Below are positions 36,115 through 49,623 of a stretch of DNA of 64,000 nt, piece after piece (the first letter of the stretch is position 1; the number at the start of each line of letters is the position of its first letter). Location of the stretch: contig NC_134460.1 of assembly GCF_047948215.1 (NCBI RefSeq), positions 127,084,324 through 127,148,323 of the forward strand. Reading direction: 5' to 3'. The translations under genes were made by a program, and so were the position numbers. The notes under the pieces are model-generated. The model searched no databases and had not been told where the DNA came from. It worked only from the letters and a program-made list of their open reading frames with translations. The DNA comes from Lycorma delicatula (lineage: Eukaryota > Arthropoda > Insecta > Hemiptera > Fulgoridae).

Positions 36115-37205
36115 GTGAATCCTGATGCTGAAGTTTACACGGACGGCTCTAGAAATGTAAAAATGTATTGGTTGTGCTTTTGTGGTTGCAACAAAACATA
36201 CATGTTTGGGCTTCCCAGAATTGTCAGTATTTTTTTTTGCGGAGCTTTATGCCATTAATAAGGCCTTACATATAATTAGCCCAACTTTTCGTAATGTTCT
36301 TGTTTGCTCAGGTACTATGAATGCCTTACAGGCGATTAGTAACATTTACTCTAGAACCCTGTTATCTGTAAGATTCAATGTGTTATTTCGCAAATGAATC
36401 ACCGTAATACTGTGAGCTTCTGCTGGATTCCCAGCCATACTGGAATTTCAGGCAATGAGCGCGGTGGTGCGGCGAAGGAGGTTTATTTCCAGCCTCCTTT
36501 CACCAATTGTGTCGTTTCGAACGATCTTGTCTTTTTTCTAAAAAAGGTGGTTCATGATAAGTGACAAAGTGAATGGGATGCTAATATTAACTATGAATTT
36601 AATCCAATTAAGAACGCTATGTCACAGTGGAGCTCCTCCTCATGCAGAAATAACTGTCGAGAGAAGTATATTATTTGCCGTTTGTGAATAGAGTACACTA
36701 GGCTCACTAACGGATATTTGATGACGCAAACAGACGCACCCGTTTGTGCCTGCAATTACCAACTAACAGTGAACCACATCCTTGTGGAGTGTATCTGTTA
36801 TGCGGCATTGCGTCGCAAGTTTAAATTAGGGGCTGACATGTAAAGTATGTTGGGGAACAGTGCAATGATGTTATCGAATGTCTTGCGATTTATAAAGACT
36901 GTGCATCTTGATTCAAAAATTTAATTATTTGTACGGTCCTTATCGTCTGTGTATACTATTTGGCGTATGCAGGATGTTAATTTTGTTCTTTTAAGTTTTC
37001 CTTTTTTAAAACGTCATGGAAACTTTCCATCTACGTTACAGGTATTTTACTTTTATGATGTTTTTACGTTGCTGGGTTTTAGTTTATAATTAATTTTTAA
37101 TTGCCATTTATAAAAATTTAGTTATTTATACCAAATAAAGTAGTAGTGTTCGGGCGATGATAACGTAAAAGCGTTTTTTGACCAGAAAATCCAAAAAAAG
37201 ATCCA
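36115..37205 (+). mobile_element. Jockey-like LINE 3' part: RNase H, Cys-His tail and 3' UTR
   Basis: Just after the RTE target duplication the frame reads AEVYTDGSRN, the RNase H start with its catalytic Asp. VGCAF-style residues and ELYAINKALHIISPTFRN follow, then LQAISNIYSR, SFCWIPSHTGISGNE and a Trp-rich segment. The end is PVCACNYQLTVNHILVECI, a Cys-His motif common at LINE ORF2 ends. Several stops and shifts disable it. The last part, up to a short A-run near 37195, includes GGGCGATGATAACG and CCAGAAAATCC and is probably the 3' UTR. Confidence 0.82.
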
Positions 37206-40200
37206 CGATAAACCCGTTGCAAATTATAAATAATAAAAATGAAATTGTTTATGTTTAAGGGTCACCGATTAACATATTTGATGTGAATTTTGCATTTCTA
37301 CGTTGTATAGTTAAAGAAATAATATTCTGTTGTAAGAGGAATAAATAAATAATGAAACTATTGGCAGAAAAAATTAAGTGTCGGGTACAGAACTCAAAAA
37401 AAAAAAAATTGATAATATATTAAGTAAGTAATGGATAAATAAACGTAGCTTTCTGTCATATTTCTCATTAAGTTAAGCTCATTTTTATCGTTATATACTT
37501 CTTTCTTTTTGTTAAAAGGTAATTATAAAAAAAAAAAAATTGAAATAAAAACAGGAAGTTTCGCATTATTAGAACTTTAAAGATTATATATTTTTTAAAA
37601 CTAAATATTGCAGTAATAAATGAATTATACTAAAAAAAAAAACAACACACACAAACGAACAACGTATAAATTTAATATGAAATGATAAATACGGTTCGAA
37701 GTGACAATTAATTAAATGTTGTTCATTCTCATTTCAACAGATGATGTTGAAGAGGGTGGGTAGCGGAGCTAGAAAGCGAAAGAGAGAACATAAAGGGGGA
37801 CAAAGATAAGGAACAAGCAAGTGAGAGCGCTTGAGAGAACGAATGGGAGAAGCATCAAGCGATATAATATACTCGTAGTAATGAATGATTACGTCACATC
37901 GGCTGGCATGTGCCTTAAGTTCTTCAGAAGATGTCTTTGTACGCTCCAAAATTAACCGCACAGCGATAGTATCTACATTTGAAATATTGGACCGACTATT
38001 TAATAGCACTGTAAAGATCTCTTATCTATCTCAACCAGTAAGCATCCATGAGTACGTTCTCGATTGCCACGACAACCGACATGTATATAGGAACATGAAG
38101 AATAAGAAGAGGGGTAAAGGAGAAAAATAAGAAGAAAAAGAAAGATTAATCGTTGACCTCTTTTTGACATTTATTAACATTTGAGGTTAGCAACAACAAA
38201 AAATTAAAAAATAAATTTTAACCGAATTAATTTATGAAAAATAATAAATTAAAGTATAACTAATTAGTATAAAAACACAACAGAGCAGAAACTGCCAAAA
38301 CAAGACCTAAAACGTTTAGGAAAATATCGTTAAAAATCACAACAAAAAAGTATTACATAAGATGTTTCATCTGAATAAATACTTATCGATTTTTGTAACA
38401 ATTTCTACGCTTAGCTGAAATCTGTTCTAAAATCGATTACCTTCTGAAATTCTAAAATTTTTGTTTAATGAATTTTTTTACTTCAAAAATTAATGCAAAA
38501 TATAAATAAAACGTACGTTTACACTTTCATTCTAATAGTATTTTAGTAATTTAGCCTAAATATTCCTTAAAAAATTATGAGAACCGGAAAACCTAATAAG
38601 ATTTTATTAACATAAAATTAACCAAAAAATTTACTGTAATATAGAATGACGATTATATTACATTAAATAAAGCTAAATAGCAACATCAGAGATGAAATAT
38701 AGATCTGAATCATCCCAATCTGACTACACAAAATGGTGGATCCTGCAAAAATCTTTTTTCTTACAACAGAAATACTGACTGGAAAATCTTTGAAATAGAT
38801 TCGTATCACAAATTATCATTTTACAATCATCATCATCATATAATTATCATCATCTTATAATTGCCGCCACTTAATTATTCTTTTAATATTAAAAAAATTA
38901 ATTAATTAAAAAAATACTCTTGCGCAGAACTGTGTAAGAGGATCGACCTTTTGTTTCCGACCCTCACTATTTCGCATTCAGAAAAGCACTGATTTCCAGT
39001 GTACAACGCACTACATAGTTCGATTAACAAATTTCAACTAATTCACCACTTTGATTCGCTGCTTAAGCGCGTATGAAAATTACATCGGTATACATTCAAC
39101 ATAACCTCAAAATATTTTTGACCTTAAATTGAGCGTAACTTAAGAACGACTCAACCAATCTTCGTCAAATTTTCATATGCACAACTTCAGGTACACTGCC
39201 ACAGCATATCTAAATTTGAATGAAATTGATATAGTAAGTTTGGAGATTTTTGAGTCATAAAAATTCAAACATAGGAAACCCCATTTTAAGTGAATAGTAT
39301 TTTCGTACCATACTTGAAAACGTAAAGAAAATTCATTTTCACCCCACACTTCCACCATGCGCTGAAAATAATACTGTACCTTTCTTCGAAAAGTCGGTAA
39401 AAAAAAGTTATGAAAAGGCAATGACAGAATAAAATAAAAACTAATTCTAGATCGATTGATCGACCTCTGAGGTTATTTTAGTAAAGTATTTTAAAGCCAA
39501 TTCATCAATCATTTATACCCGCTAATCAAATTTCATCTGATTTTTTCTCATCTTAAATAACTTTAATTTTTTAACTAATTTTCGTCACATTTACAGATAT
39601 TTTTATCTTTAAGGCAATCCTGAGAAAAATCGGTTATAGATAAAATAATAAAAAGTTATATTAAATTTGTTTTAGGGTAATAAAATGATAGACGCCAAAT
39701 TTCAGCAAATTAAATAAGGCGGAAAATTCTTTTTTATTCAAGAATTTATTCTGTAAGATATAAATATGGATAAAAGAAATACAAAAAAATCGGTTTTCAA
39801 CTTGACTAAAAAGTTTGCTTTTTAAACGTATTATGTTGGATGAAATGTGTCAGGGTATACAGATTTTTTGCACTTTTAAACTTTTTGTTTTTAACATATC
39901 TGTTTAAAATTAAAAACTAGAAATATTGATTGATTAATCTGTAATAATTTTTTGAATAAATGTTTTTAATTAAATATTACTAAATTAAAATGACTTTTAC
40001 ACAGCATTTTTAATATAGTAATAATTTTATTGTAATATATAACGATAGCTTTAAGAAAATAATTTAATCTTACGTTATGTATACTTTTATTATAACAGCA
40101 CTAAGCCCTGGCGATGTAGAATAATTAAGCAGATGCACTACATTATTCAAAGTTAATAATATTCGTTGCAATAATCGATACCAGAAAAAACATTGGTAAC

Positions 40201-40651
40201 AATATTGCTAAACATTCCTGGCCTTTGAACCGGCATAAAATTTAATCATTTTCATATTGATAAAATCTGTATAAACATATTTTCTAAAAAAAAATTGATC
40301 TTTAATTTGTAAAAATAATAGAAATTAGCACAAAAATATTCACTATTACTCTCATACGTACGATAAGATACTTTCTCTACGTTACAAATTGTTCTTAAAT
40401 CACAAAATATTTTTGCCTGTTTGAACAAAAAATTAAATGCTTAATAAAATTAAAAAACTTTCCAATCATCCTATTCCTATCTTCTTTGTAAAGAAATGTT
40501 AAAAACTATTTCCAATGTAACATTCTATTTAAAAAAAGTAATGAAAACACATTTGAAGCCAACAGATTAGAACAGTAAAATATTAAGAAAGTTTAAACAA
40601 TTATTACTTTTTACCACCTAAGTTTACATCATATATAAAAGGATATAATAT

Positions 40652-40706
<55 letters not shown>

Positions 40707-41150
40707 CTGTATATATATATATATATAAAATACTGTAAGTAGTAAGGGTATATTCGTTATACTTAAAGGGTTACGGGTAATACCTAAGTTAGGTGGTATC
40801 TGTAACCCTCCTGCTAACAGTTATAACTGCGTCCACCATAATTATGCCTAATTTACAGAAAGCTATAAGTACAATGATCAAAAATTTTTTTGACCAAAAA
40901 TCTGTAATGTTTTACGTAAAAAAAAAAAATGAGTATAAATCAAATTTTTAAAGATAGTATAGTGTTTTAATCATTTTTTCTAAAAAGTTTTGAGTCTTAT
41001 TTACAGAAATCATTTCCAACTATAACTTTTTATAACTTAAAAAATCCACATCCATGTGTTTTACTGCTTTTCAAATACATCATTCTTTACTATTATTCTA
41101 ATCCTTACTTGATTCTTTAAAAAAAAAAGCAATATAATCAATCCAGTATA
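37206..41150. other. AT-rich non-coding region
   Basis: A purine-rich patch (37740-37860) and a GC-richer patch (37880-38100) carry short open frames on both strands without recognised domains. Sequence at about 38930-39660 has the style of a non-autonomous repeat (for example GCGTAACTTAAGAACGACTC), but no second copy is in the window. TA repeats lie at 40655-40727. No gene is supported. Confidence 0.45.
40655..40727. repeat. TA microsatellite, two blocks
   Basis: An uninterrupted TA run to 40701, then AAAATACTG and a second shorter TA run. Confidence 0.9.
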
Positions 41151-41285
41151 AAATCTGATGTGGAATTCCACATCATGACTTCCTTGTACGCCTATTAAAT
41201 TTCATATACACATTTTTTGTTGCACTTCATTTAAACTTACACTGAGTAAACTTCATTTAATCAGTATACAGGAGTTCACTAAATG
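41151..41285 (+). mobile_element. TIR repeat family, fragment 1
   Basis: Holds only the end carrying TCTGATGTGG, CCACATCATGACTTCCTTGT and ACGCCTATTAAATT. The rest of the element is absent. The same end occurs at 45561, 47197, and inverted at 53816 and 56508. Confidence 0.7.
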
Positions 41286-41530
41286 GAATAGTTTAATTAT
41301 TAACTGTTATTTATACGACGCATCAGAAATCTCAAACGTTTGTTAATCAGAAACTCACAAAGATACCAATAATACTGATCTAGAATAATATATTACGTAA
41401 CAAGAGTTTTTACGTAATAGTATATAATATAAGTATTATCACTTGTGCGTAATATGAGTATATTACGCACAAGTGAAAAAAGTTACGTATTTTCGCGAGT
41501 GCGTAATATGTGTTATAAGTCCAGTTATGT

Positions 41531-41745
41531 GCCGGCCTCCGTGGCGCGAGTGATAACGTCTCGGCCTTTCATCCGGAGTTCATCCAAGTTCGAATCCCGG
41601 TCAGGTATGGCATTTTCACACACGCTACAAATCATTCAGCTCACCCTCTGAAGCAATACCTAACGGTGGTCCTGGAGGTTAAAAAAGTCGAATCATGTTT
41701 TCTACGACCAGATTCACTTCCCCATGACAAAAAGAAGATGTAATT
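41531..41745 (+). repeat. tRNA-Glu-like SINE, type 1, longest copy
   Basis: The head GCCGGCCTCCGTGGCGCGAG is followed by TCGGCCTTTCATCCGGAG, which resembles a tRNA-Glu anticodon arm, a B-box (AGTTCGAATCCCGG) and GTCAGGTATGGCATTTTC. A tRNA-unrelated body then runs to an AAAAAG end near 41740. The tRNA acceptor arm does not pair, so it is a SINE and not a tRNA gene. Confidence 0.8.
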
Positions 41746-42600
41746 TGAAAGCTACTTACATTTTTGTTTAATAGAAATATAAATTTGAAGGATGAAGTAA
41801 GAATTTTGAAATTAATAATTTAAAAATCATTCTTATTATAAATGAAAATAATTTTTCTAGAAAATACAAATATTTAAAAAAAATTTATTTGAATTCGAAT
41901 GTCAACGGTAATTAATAAAATAATTTTCAACAATCATTTAAATTGAATACAATTCAAAAATATACAGTTAGTACAAACATAACACTGAATTTTATTGTTT
42001 TCTCAAATAAATAAATAAAATTATTTAAAAAAATAATAAACATACAATTTTTAGAAGATTTTACTTAAAAAATCCAAAAATAATACGATTCTAAATTATA
42101 ATTTTCAATTTAAAATAAATAATCAGATATAATATACATGGTTATTACCAACATAACATTCAATTATTTTAAATATCGATTACCCAGTTGATTGCAGTCA
42201 AAAAAAGAGATGTTATAACAGAGTTAAGTACAAAATTTCAATATTATACGGCTAATCGTTTTAGAGAATCTGTAAAAGGTAAAACAAGATAGGCTTTGGA
42301 AATAAAATTATTCTAATATACTAAGATCATGCTTAATGCTTAAAAAAAATTGTTTATCGTAAGCAAATTATTTCTAATTCTGAAAGAAAATAACTACAGT
42401 GAGTGACCTTTTTCTATAAAACGTTAAATCAGTATTATGCAGCTAAGATCCTTATTACTGTAGCTTACAAGGGAAAGGCTTCGAGACACCGATTTGAACC
42501 ATATTGCGTGTGTGAATAGTACACTATTCACGTACGTGTACGTGTACGTGTCTACAAAATACTAACACGCAGTATTCAATTATACTCAAGAAAAATGGTC
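41746..42600. other. AT-rich non-coding stretch
   Basis: Mostly AT-rich sequence. Bases 42180-42260 contain pieces of the TIR repeat family (TTGATTGCAGTCAAAAAAAG, ACGGCTAATCGTTTT), so the copy listed next may be more scrambled than its limits suggest. Confidence 0.4.
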
Positions 42601-43530
42601 CTAAAAGTTTCCTTAGCATTTTATGTATTAATTTTGTTTCACGTCGCTCAAGTAGATATGTGGTGTAACTAAGAACGTATCGGATCCGTAAGTAATAAGC
42701 CCTCATTGAGAGTTTTTCAACGATATATGATAAATGTTACTTATTTTCATTGGTTTCAGAGTTGTAGCCAAATAAAATCTTAATTAATGAAATATTTTGA
42801 TCTTACAAGGGGAAAGCACAGTGGTTCAAATTCGATTTCATTTCCTTTTTTTAAATTTTTATTTTATTTAAAGTGTGCATAATATAAAATATTTATATGT
42901 ATATATTAAGTGTGCATCGTATGTGGATGTGTGCATCGGATTCGAACCGATATGTGCATCGGTTCGAATCCGACTTCATATAGGTACATATATTTTTTTT
43001 AATTTAAATATATTAATTTATTAATAATTATTAACTTCTGATTGTAAAAATTTTAAAATTAAAATGAAAAGTACAACAATTTCTATTTCACTAATAACTT
43101 ATGATTTTTTTTTCATTTTTTTGTATTATTATTGAAATATTATTTATTGTTGATTTTTTTTACAATCAGAGGTTAATAATTAATAAATCAATATATTTAA
43201 ATTTAAAAAAAAAAATAATAATTTAAATTCGAATTCGAAACACTGTGCTTTCCCCTTGTAAGATCAAAATATTTCATTAATTAAGATTTATTTGGCTACA
43301 ACTCTGAAACCGAAAATAAGTATATAGTTGAAAAACTCTCAATGAGGGCTTATTAATGCAGTTAAGAAAAAGTCCCAAATCAAAATTCTTGATTTTGACT
43401 TTTTTGGACATTTTTCAAAAATCAAAATTCTAATCACGGCTAATCGTTTTCAAAATGAATATTTTCGTTGAAATCTGAAATTTTTCGCGATTACAATTCT
43501 TTCTTTACTTCGTACAAGGAAGTAAAAAAT
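42600..43530 (+). mobile_element. TIR repeat family, copy 2, rearranged into a foldback
   Basis: Two inverted copies of the family's middle part face each other. The left arm begins at 42694 (AATAAGCCCTCATTGAGAG) and the right arm ends near 43357 with its complement. Both include ACAAGGGGAAAGCACAGTG and ACTCTGAAACC in opposite sense. The left arm has extra sequence with a small palindrome of B-box-like CGGTTCGAATCCGA. The far right ends in the family terminus TTTTTCGCGATTACAAT and ACAAGGAAGTAAAAAA. Confidence 0.75.
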
Positions 43531-43904
43531 ACGACTACTCGAAATTTCATGAGCGTAGATTAAACCGTTTTCTTGAAGCAAACATCCATATAGAACTTTT
43601 TAACTAAGATTTTAATATTTTTGGACTCGAAGTACCTCAGAAAGACGAGAAATAAAAACAAAATTGAGAGGATATTTTCCTTTCATAATCGAAGTTATCC
43701 TCGGATAACTTTAATCCGAGGGACGAATTAATTTATTATAGGATTAAAGAAGTAGTTAATTTTTTTTTGCTTACCGGCTAAGAGTTAATATAACTATAAA
43801 TAATTATGAAACTGTTAAAAATATTTTCTAATGCATATAAAAACAGCTAAAGATATTTCTTGTTCGCTGATTTTAAAAATCACCGATGTAAATGTCTACC
43901 GAGG
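43531..43904. other. AT-rich spacer
   Basis: No feature recognised; short AT-rich sequence between two repeats. Confidence 0.4.
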
Positions 43905-44070
43905 CATTTACATCAGTAGCATCCCAATGAGGCATGGCTTATTACTGTGAGATGTAAAAAGTTAGAGGGCAAAAGACGACTCCCGTTAAAGCCCATCAGG
44001 GCTAATAACGGGGGGATGTAGCGACCGGAAGCATCACAAGGCGGGAGTCTTCTCCTACGGGGTTGGGATG
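43905..44070 (+). mobile_element. LINE 3' tail fragment
   Basis: Shares ATCAGTAGCATC, CCGTTAAAGCCC, GGGCTAATAACGG, CCGGAAGCATCACAAGGCGG and a GGGGTTGGGATG end with the tails at 15682-15760 and 57886-58060. It has no coding part. The common right end in different surroundings is expected of 5'-truncated LINE insertions. Confidence 0.65.
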
Positions 44071-45560
44071 TTTTATCAGATTAAAATTTTTTCATACGTG
44101 AATGAAAAAAGTGAAAAATTTAATTTCTTTATCCGTCAGTATAACGATTATGACTTTGAATGACTTCCATAGATCCAATAATTCCTGTGTACTTTATCCC
44201 TGATATTAGTAATATGCATAGTTATAAAATATAGTAGGGATTGCGCCTCTTATCATCCTACACAGAGGCAAATCTCAGGAAGTACACACAACAATTTTCT
44301 TTTTTGAGATCACTTTAATAGGTATAAAGTAACAGAAAATTTATGGTTTATTATTTAACCTAAAAAATATATATACGTTGTTCTTAATTAATATTTCCTT
44401 GTCTGCATATTTATCTTCCTTGTTTATATCTTACATACACCTTTTTTTGTATCTACATTTACTGCTCGTTCTATCTTCTTAAACATTCTAATTGGTCTCA
44501 TCTTTAGTTTACATTAAACAAGCAGACCTAATTTACATTGAAGCGCCGCCAATTTAATTGTAGACGAGCCGTCGAAAATTATGCTGTAGAGTTTTTCATC
44601 TCTTTTTAAATCCTACTCACACAGTCTAAAACTGTCACCTGTTTTTTAAATAAATTCTGACAGGTATTCTAGTTGTGCGGTAGTTGTTTTGTAGAATGTT
44701 TAACTGACAATTTTCATTGAACTGTATTCAATTAATATACCGTAACTGTTTAATTAGCTGATTTAAATTTAAGTTCTTTTTTCATTATTATAATGTATAA
44801 TTTATAAAAACATTTTTCAATATAATAAAATAAATAAATATTATAAAAAATAATAGAAATAATAAAATAATATTTAAATTATATATTTTTTATTTAGAAA
44901 TGTAGTATAAATACATTATTAAAAAATAAATTATTATTTAAATATTTCTGAAAAATATATTTTTTTTCACAGTGTTTTCATGTAAAACTGAAATAACCTG
45001 TCAAGGCTATTGCATTAAATATAACTATATTCTAAGTAGGTATAGAATGTACAGTTGAATGTATAGTTGGTATCTAATAAATATGAAAATAAAAAATTCC
45101 ATATTTTTAACTATTCTTCCGTACGTTAGGATGCATGAGATTTTAACAACTTTTTTAATTTTTTTTAATGATTTTTAACGTTAGTTTTCCTTTTAAAAAT
45201 ATTACTATCTTTATGTTTTTAGTAAAGCAGTAGATTTTCTAAGAATCTTAGTCTACTTTTCATTTTCCTTTATTAACATTATTGATCAGTACTAATATTT
45301 AACAAAAGGATTAATTTAAATACGACTTATTATAATTATTTTGAATTATAATTATACGAACAATAATTATTTTGAAGTATTTACATTCGCTTAATAAACA
45401 TTAAAATCGTTTTAGAGACATTTCAGAATAATTCCAGCGTATTATCCTATTTTTCAGTTTAAATTTACTTATTTAAAAGTTAAATTCATAATTAATTTGT
45501 TCATATTACACTAATAATTTTTTTTTTTAATTTAATGATGTACGTTATATTATCAATTCA
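44071..45560. other. AT-rich non-coding stretch
   Basis: No gene, RNA or recognised transposon. Confidence 0.45.
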
Positions 45561-45923
45561 AAAAATCTGATGTGGACACCACAAAAGTTCCTTGTATGCC
45601 TATTAAATTACATATATTTTTTGTTACATTTTTTCTTTTTGTTATTGAATTATGATTTATTGTAAATTTTTTTTTACAATCAGAGATTAATAATTATTAA
45701 TAAATCAATATATTTAAATTAAAAAAAAGTTAGATAAAAAAGTCCAGTCCTAAATCCAAAATTTCATCATTTTACTGTTACATACGTACCTTCGTACAGA
45801 CGTCACGCCGAAATTAGTCAAAGTGGATTCAGGGATGGTTAAAATGAATATTTCTGTTGAAATTTGAAAACCGAAATTTTTCGCGATTACAATACTTCCT
45901 TGTACCGTGCAAGGAAGTAAAAA
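45561..45923 (+). mobile_element. TIR repeat family, copy 3 (internally deleted)
   Basis: Starts AAAAATCTGATGTGGACACC and ends GCAAGGAAGTAAAAA. Both termini are present, but the middle part with the AAGGGGAAGGCAC block is missing, leaving about 360 bp. Confidence 0.8.
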
Positions 45924-47196
45924 GATAGTCCAGCACGCTAATTACTGATACATAGTTCGTATTCTGCTGTATAAGGAAAATAAGGTAAATTTAGTACTAC
46001 ACGTGTATATACAAAAATTATGTACAAGTATGTACAGAATTTTTGAGTCAATGCTAAAAAAAAAATATGCAAAATATTTTTTACTTTTAATTAGTTGTTA
46101 TAAAATTAGATAATCCACATTGAATTTATAGTTAATGAAATTCATTTTTTGGTAGAAATGTATACATGAATACTTTTCAACGTGGGTGCCGGTGACAAAA
46201 AAAAAAAAGAAATGGTGTTAATAATCTGTTACTTTAATAGGGTTGGAGATTTTCACATATTAAAAAAATTCGTCTACTAACTATAACTGTAATAGGTTTA
46301 AGTATGTTGTATGAATAAATAAATAACTTCAAAAAAGTTATTTACTTTCTTTAGTACCCGATATTTTTTTGTAATTTTAAATTAAGCAAGGAAATTAAAT
46401 TTTTTAAATTGTGAAAAATTACTAACAAATTTTCTTCTATTAAAAAAAATAAAATAAATTTTGAAAGACAGATCAAATGAAAACGAAATTTAAACATACA
46501 TTTTTTTAAGTTTTATCACAAAGATTTCAGTTGTATTTTAGGTAGATTTCATAAGAAGCTACCGGCTGTAATGGGTGCCATGATTCGACTTCCGGAAAAT
46601 TTCGACATATCTTCGTGTTTCACATCCCCTAGCCCAAAATCTTTGAACTGAGAGTGATTAAAATTAAAATTTTTATTTTACATACACACGTGTGTGTGTG
46701 TGTGTGTGTGTGTGTTTCTTTTCAAATACTTATTTGCTATTTTTTTGCTGTATGTGACTTTTTTATTTCGGTAATATTTTAAAAATTTCTTTATTTATTT
46801 TAAGTAGAAAATAAGTAAATGAGTGCTTTGATACATCAATTTTTTAATGCTACTTATTTCATACTGCTGAAGTTGTTCTATTACAATTGTAGTGGGGTGA
46901 ATTAGCGACCATTCTGTGGATTATATTAGGTGACTGGATGTAAGAAGGTGTTTGTTTATACGAAGTCACGTGGTTCGAAATGTTATAACTACGTGCGTCT
47001 GTCACGTAAGATTTTCTTTACATTTTTAAATTAGTTGAGTTATTGTTTGTTCCTTTAAGTGATAGTATAATCCAATATTTTGGACTACATATGCATAGGT
47101 ATTTATTTATCACCGATCGTATAAACTGGTCCCGCTATTTTCGTCTACTTACCTTCCAGCATAGATTTTTTGTTTTAAAATCACAGTAATAAAAAA
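45924..47196. other. AT-rich non-coding stretch
   Basis: Contains a GT repeat at about 46690-46715. No gene is supported. Confidence 0.45.
46690..46715. repeat. GT microsatellite
   Basis: About thirteen GT dinucleotides. Confidence 0.9.
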
Positions 47197-48130
47197 AAAA
47201 TCTGAAGTGGACACCAGATGACTTCCTTGTACGACTATTGAATTACCTATATAAATTTGTTTATTCACTTCATTTAAACTTATTTCAATTGAAAGCGAGA
47301 TACAATCCTCTAATTCTGTAATAATGTGGAAAGTTATACAATTGCATTCAGGTGGACACCACATGCATCACATTTTTTGTGATGTCTGTATTAGCATTTT
47401 ATTTTAGTTTATATATTAATTTTGTTTCACGTCGCTGAATTAAGTTATATGGTGTAAGTGAGAACGTGTCGAATCCGTAACCATGCACACATCGTTTCGA
47501 ATCCGACTTCATATACATATATATTTAAAAAAACTTTTCATTTTTAATTTAAATGTATTGATTTATTGATAATTATTAACCTCTATAAATATTTTTGAAT
47601 TAAAAAGAAAGCTTTAAAATTTTATTTCTCTAATAACTTCTGATTTTTTCATTTTTTTTTCAATAGAAGTTAATAATTATTAATAAATCAATATATTTAA
47701 ATTTAAAAAAAAGAAGGAAATGAAGTCGGATTCGAACTATGTGTCTTCCCCTTGTGAGTTCCAAATATTTCATTAATTAACATTTTATTTTATTTAAGTA
47801 CCACTTACGATATATTGTTGAAAAGCTCACAATGAGGGTTTATTCAGCAGTTAAAAAAAGTCCAAAATCCAATTTTTTTTTAGATTTTTGGCTTTTTGGA
47901 CACTTTTGGTTCAGTCGATTGCAATCAAAAGGGGAGATGTACAACTAGATGTTAAAACAGTCATAAATCCAAAATTTCAACATTATACGGCTAATCGTTT
48001 TTGAGTTATGTGAAATACATACGTACAGACGTCACGCCGAAACTAGTCAAAATGGGTATTTCCGTTGATCTGAAAACCGAGATTTTTCGCGATTACAATA
48101 CTTCTTTTACTTCGTACAAGTAAGTAAAAA
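47197..48130 (+). mobile_element. TIR repeat family, copy 4 (longest)
   Basis: Begins TCTGAAGTGGACACC with ACTTCCTTGTACGAC and ends TTACAATACTTCTTTTACTT then GTACAAGTAAGTAAAAAA. It includes a second GGTGGACACCACATGCATCA block near 47352 and an inverted tract centred near 47640, so an internal duplication is likely. No protein is encoded. Confidence 0.82.
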
Positions 48131-49555
48131 ATGTGTCAAATTAAAACCAATTGGTTTAAAATAAATTCCTCATTGGTTTTAATTTGTGTTTAAAACCGAT
48201 TCGTCATTGATATGAAAAAAATTAACAACATTGAGATCACAAACATTTCTGAAATTGTAATAAAATATATAAGTAATTTCGACTATGATTTCTCAAGTTC
48301 AGTTATTTTAAATCCTCATCAAACCTGTTGGAAAATAGGTAGCATTAAAGCTAATAAACTGTTCCTGGAAAATATTCTGATATGCTCCAAGCTTAAAATT
48401 AATATCTATGTAGTTTTATCACATTTAATTCAATTTCAATATTATCGTTAATTAATAGCACTGCCTTATGGATTTTCCAGTCCGATTCAGGACAACGCTA
48501 ACTGCTTAATTTTATTTGTAGCTCTGAACTGGAGCTAGCTTATGACACCAATCTTATGAACTAGGGTTAAGTGGAAATAGTAAAAAAAAAAAATTAATGT
48601 TTTAAACCAATAAATTTCTTTAGATTAATAATTATGGTAAAGATTTAATCCTTGACTATTCATAATTTGAATGTTCATACGAATAAAAACCTTCATATAC
48701 TATTTATAGTCTACGAGAGCTCTAAATTATTATTTTTATTACTTAATTCCATTGATCGATTCATATTTTGTATTACACATCGGCACATAAAACCAATAAT
48801 ATGTATGTGATAAAATAATAAAAAAAAAAAAATGTACAACTTTGAGTATCAAGTGAAAGTGTTACGAATATTGTTCCTGAGTAAATAAATATTAACTCTT
48901 TATATATATATATATATACATCTATATAAGTGGTAAGCGGAGATCTTTGTAACATAAGTGCGTAGTCTACGTTTGGTGGTATGCATATTACAAATTTTTA
49001 TTTAATCAATGACTTTTAATATTTATTCAACTAGGGAGGTCTAATTCAATATTTTATCAGACCACTAGTATAAAAAGATTGAAAGTACGGTCGTAGAAAA
49101 AGAAATTCCGTAAGACATATGATTTAATTTTTTTCTTTCTTTCTATATAATTATTGTTAAATAAATTTACAAGCAACTGTGATCAGCTAAGAAGGAATTC
49201 CTTTAACGTATTAGTATTATTGTACTATGTAACTGGGCTTTTTTTCATATTATTAAGAAATTACATAGATCAGAGATGAAATTTGTGCCCTTAAAAATAC
49301 AAAATATATGTCATTGAAATAAAAAAAAACCCCTCACAATCCTTAAAAATTTACATCAAAATTCATAAAAAATATGTCTAACTTGTAAATTAATAAGTAA
49401 TTGATTAATTTAAAGAATTTTTGGTGACGGGCTCAAATATGTCAGTGATTTCACTGACAACTCTTTAAAAACTAATTCTGAGATGAATGTAATAAAAATG
49501 AAAAGAGAAAAAAATACAATTTTCCCTCTTTTCTTAATTTATCTCGTATATGTCG

Positions 49556-49623
<68 letters not shown>

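Noticed and set aside
37734..38130. Possible host exon: an acceptor-like TTTCAACAG before an ATG, with open frames on both strands
   Set aside because: The frame after the acceptor stops after about 22 codons, the region is purine-rich, and no domain or matching donor is recognised.
48212..48451. A 79-codon plus-strand open frame
   Set aside because: AT-driven composition with no motif, signal peptide or splice context.
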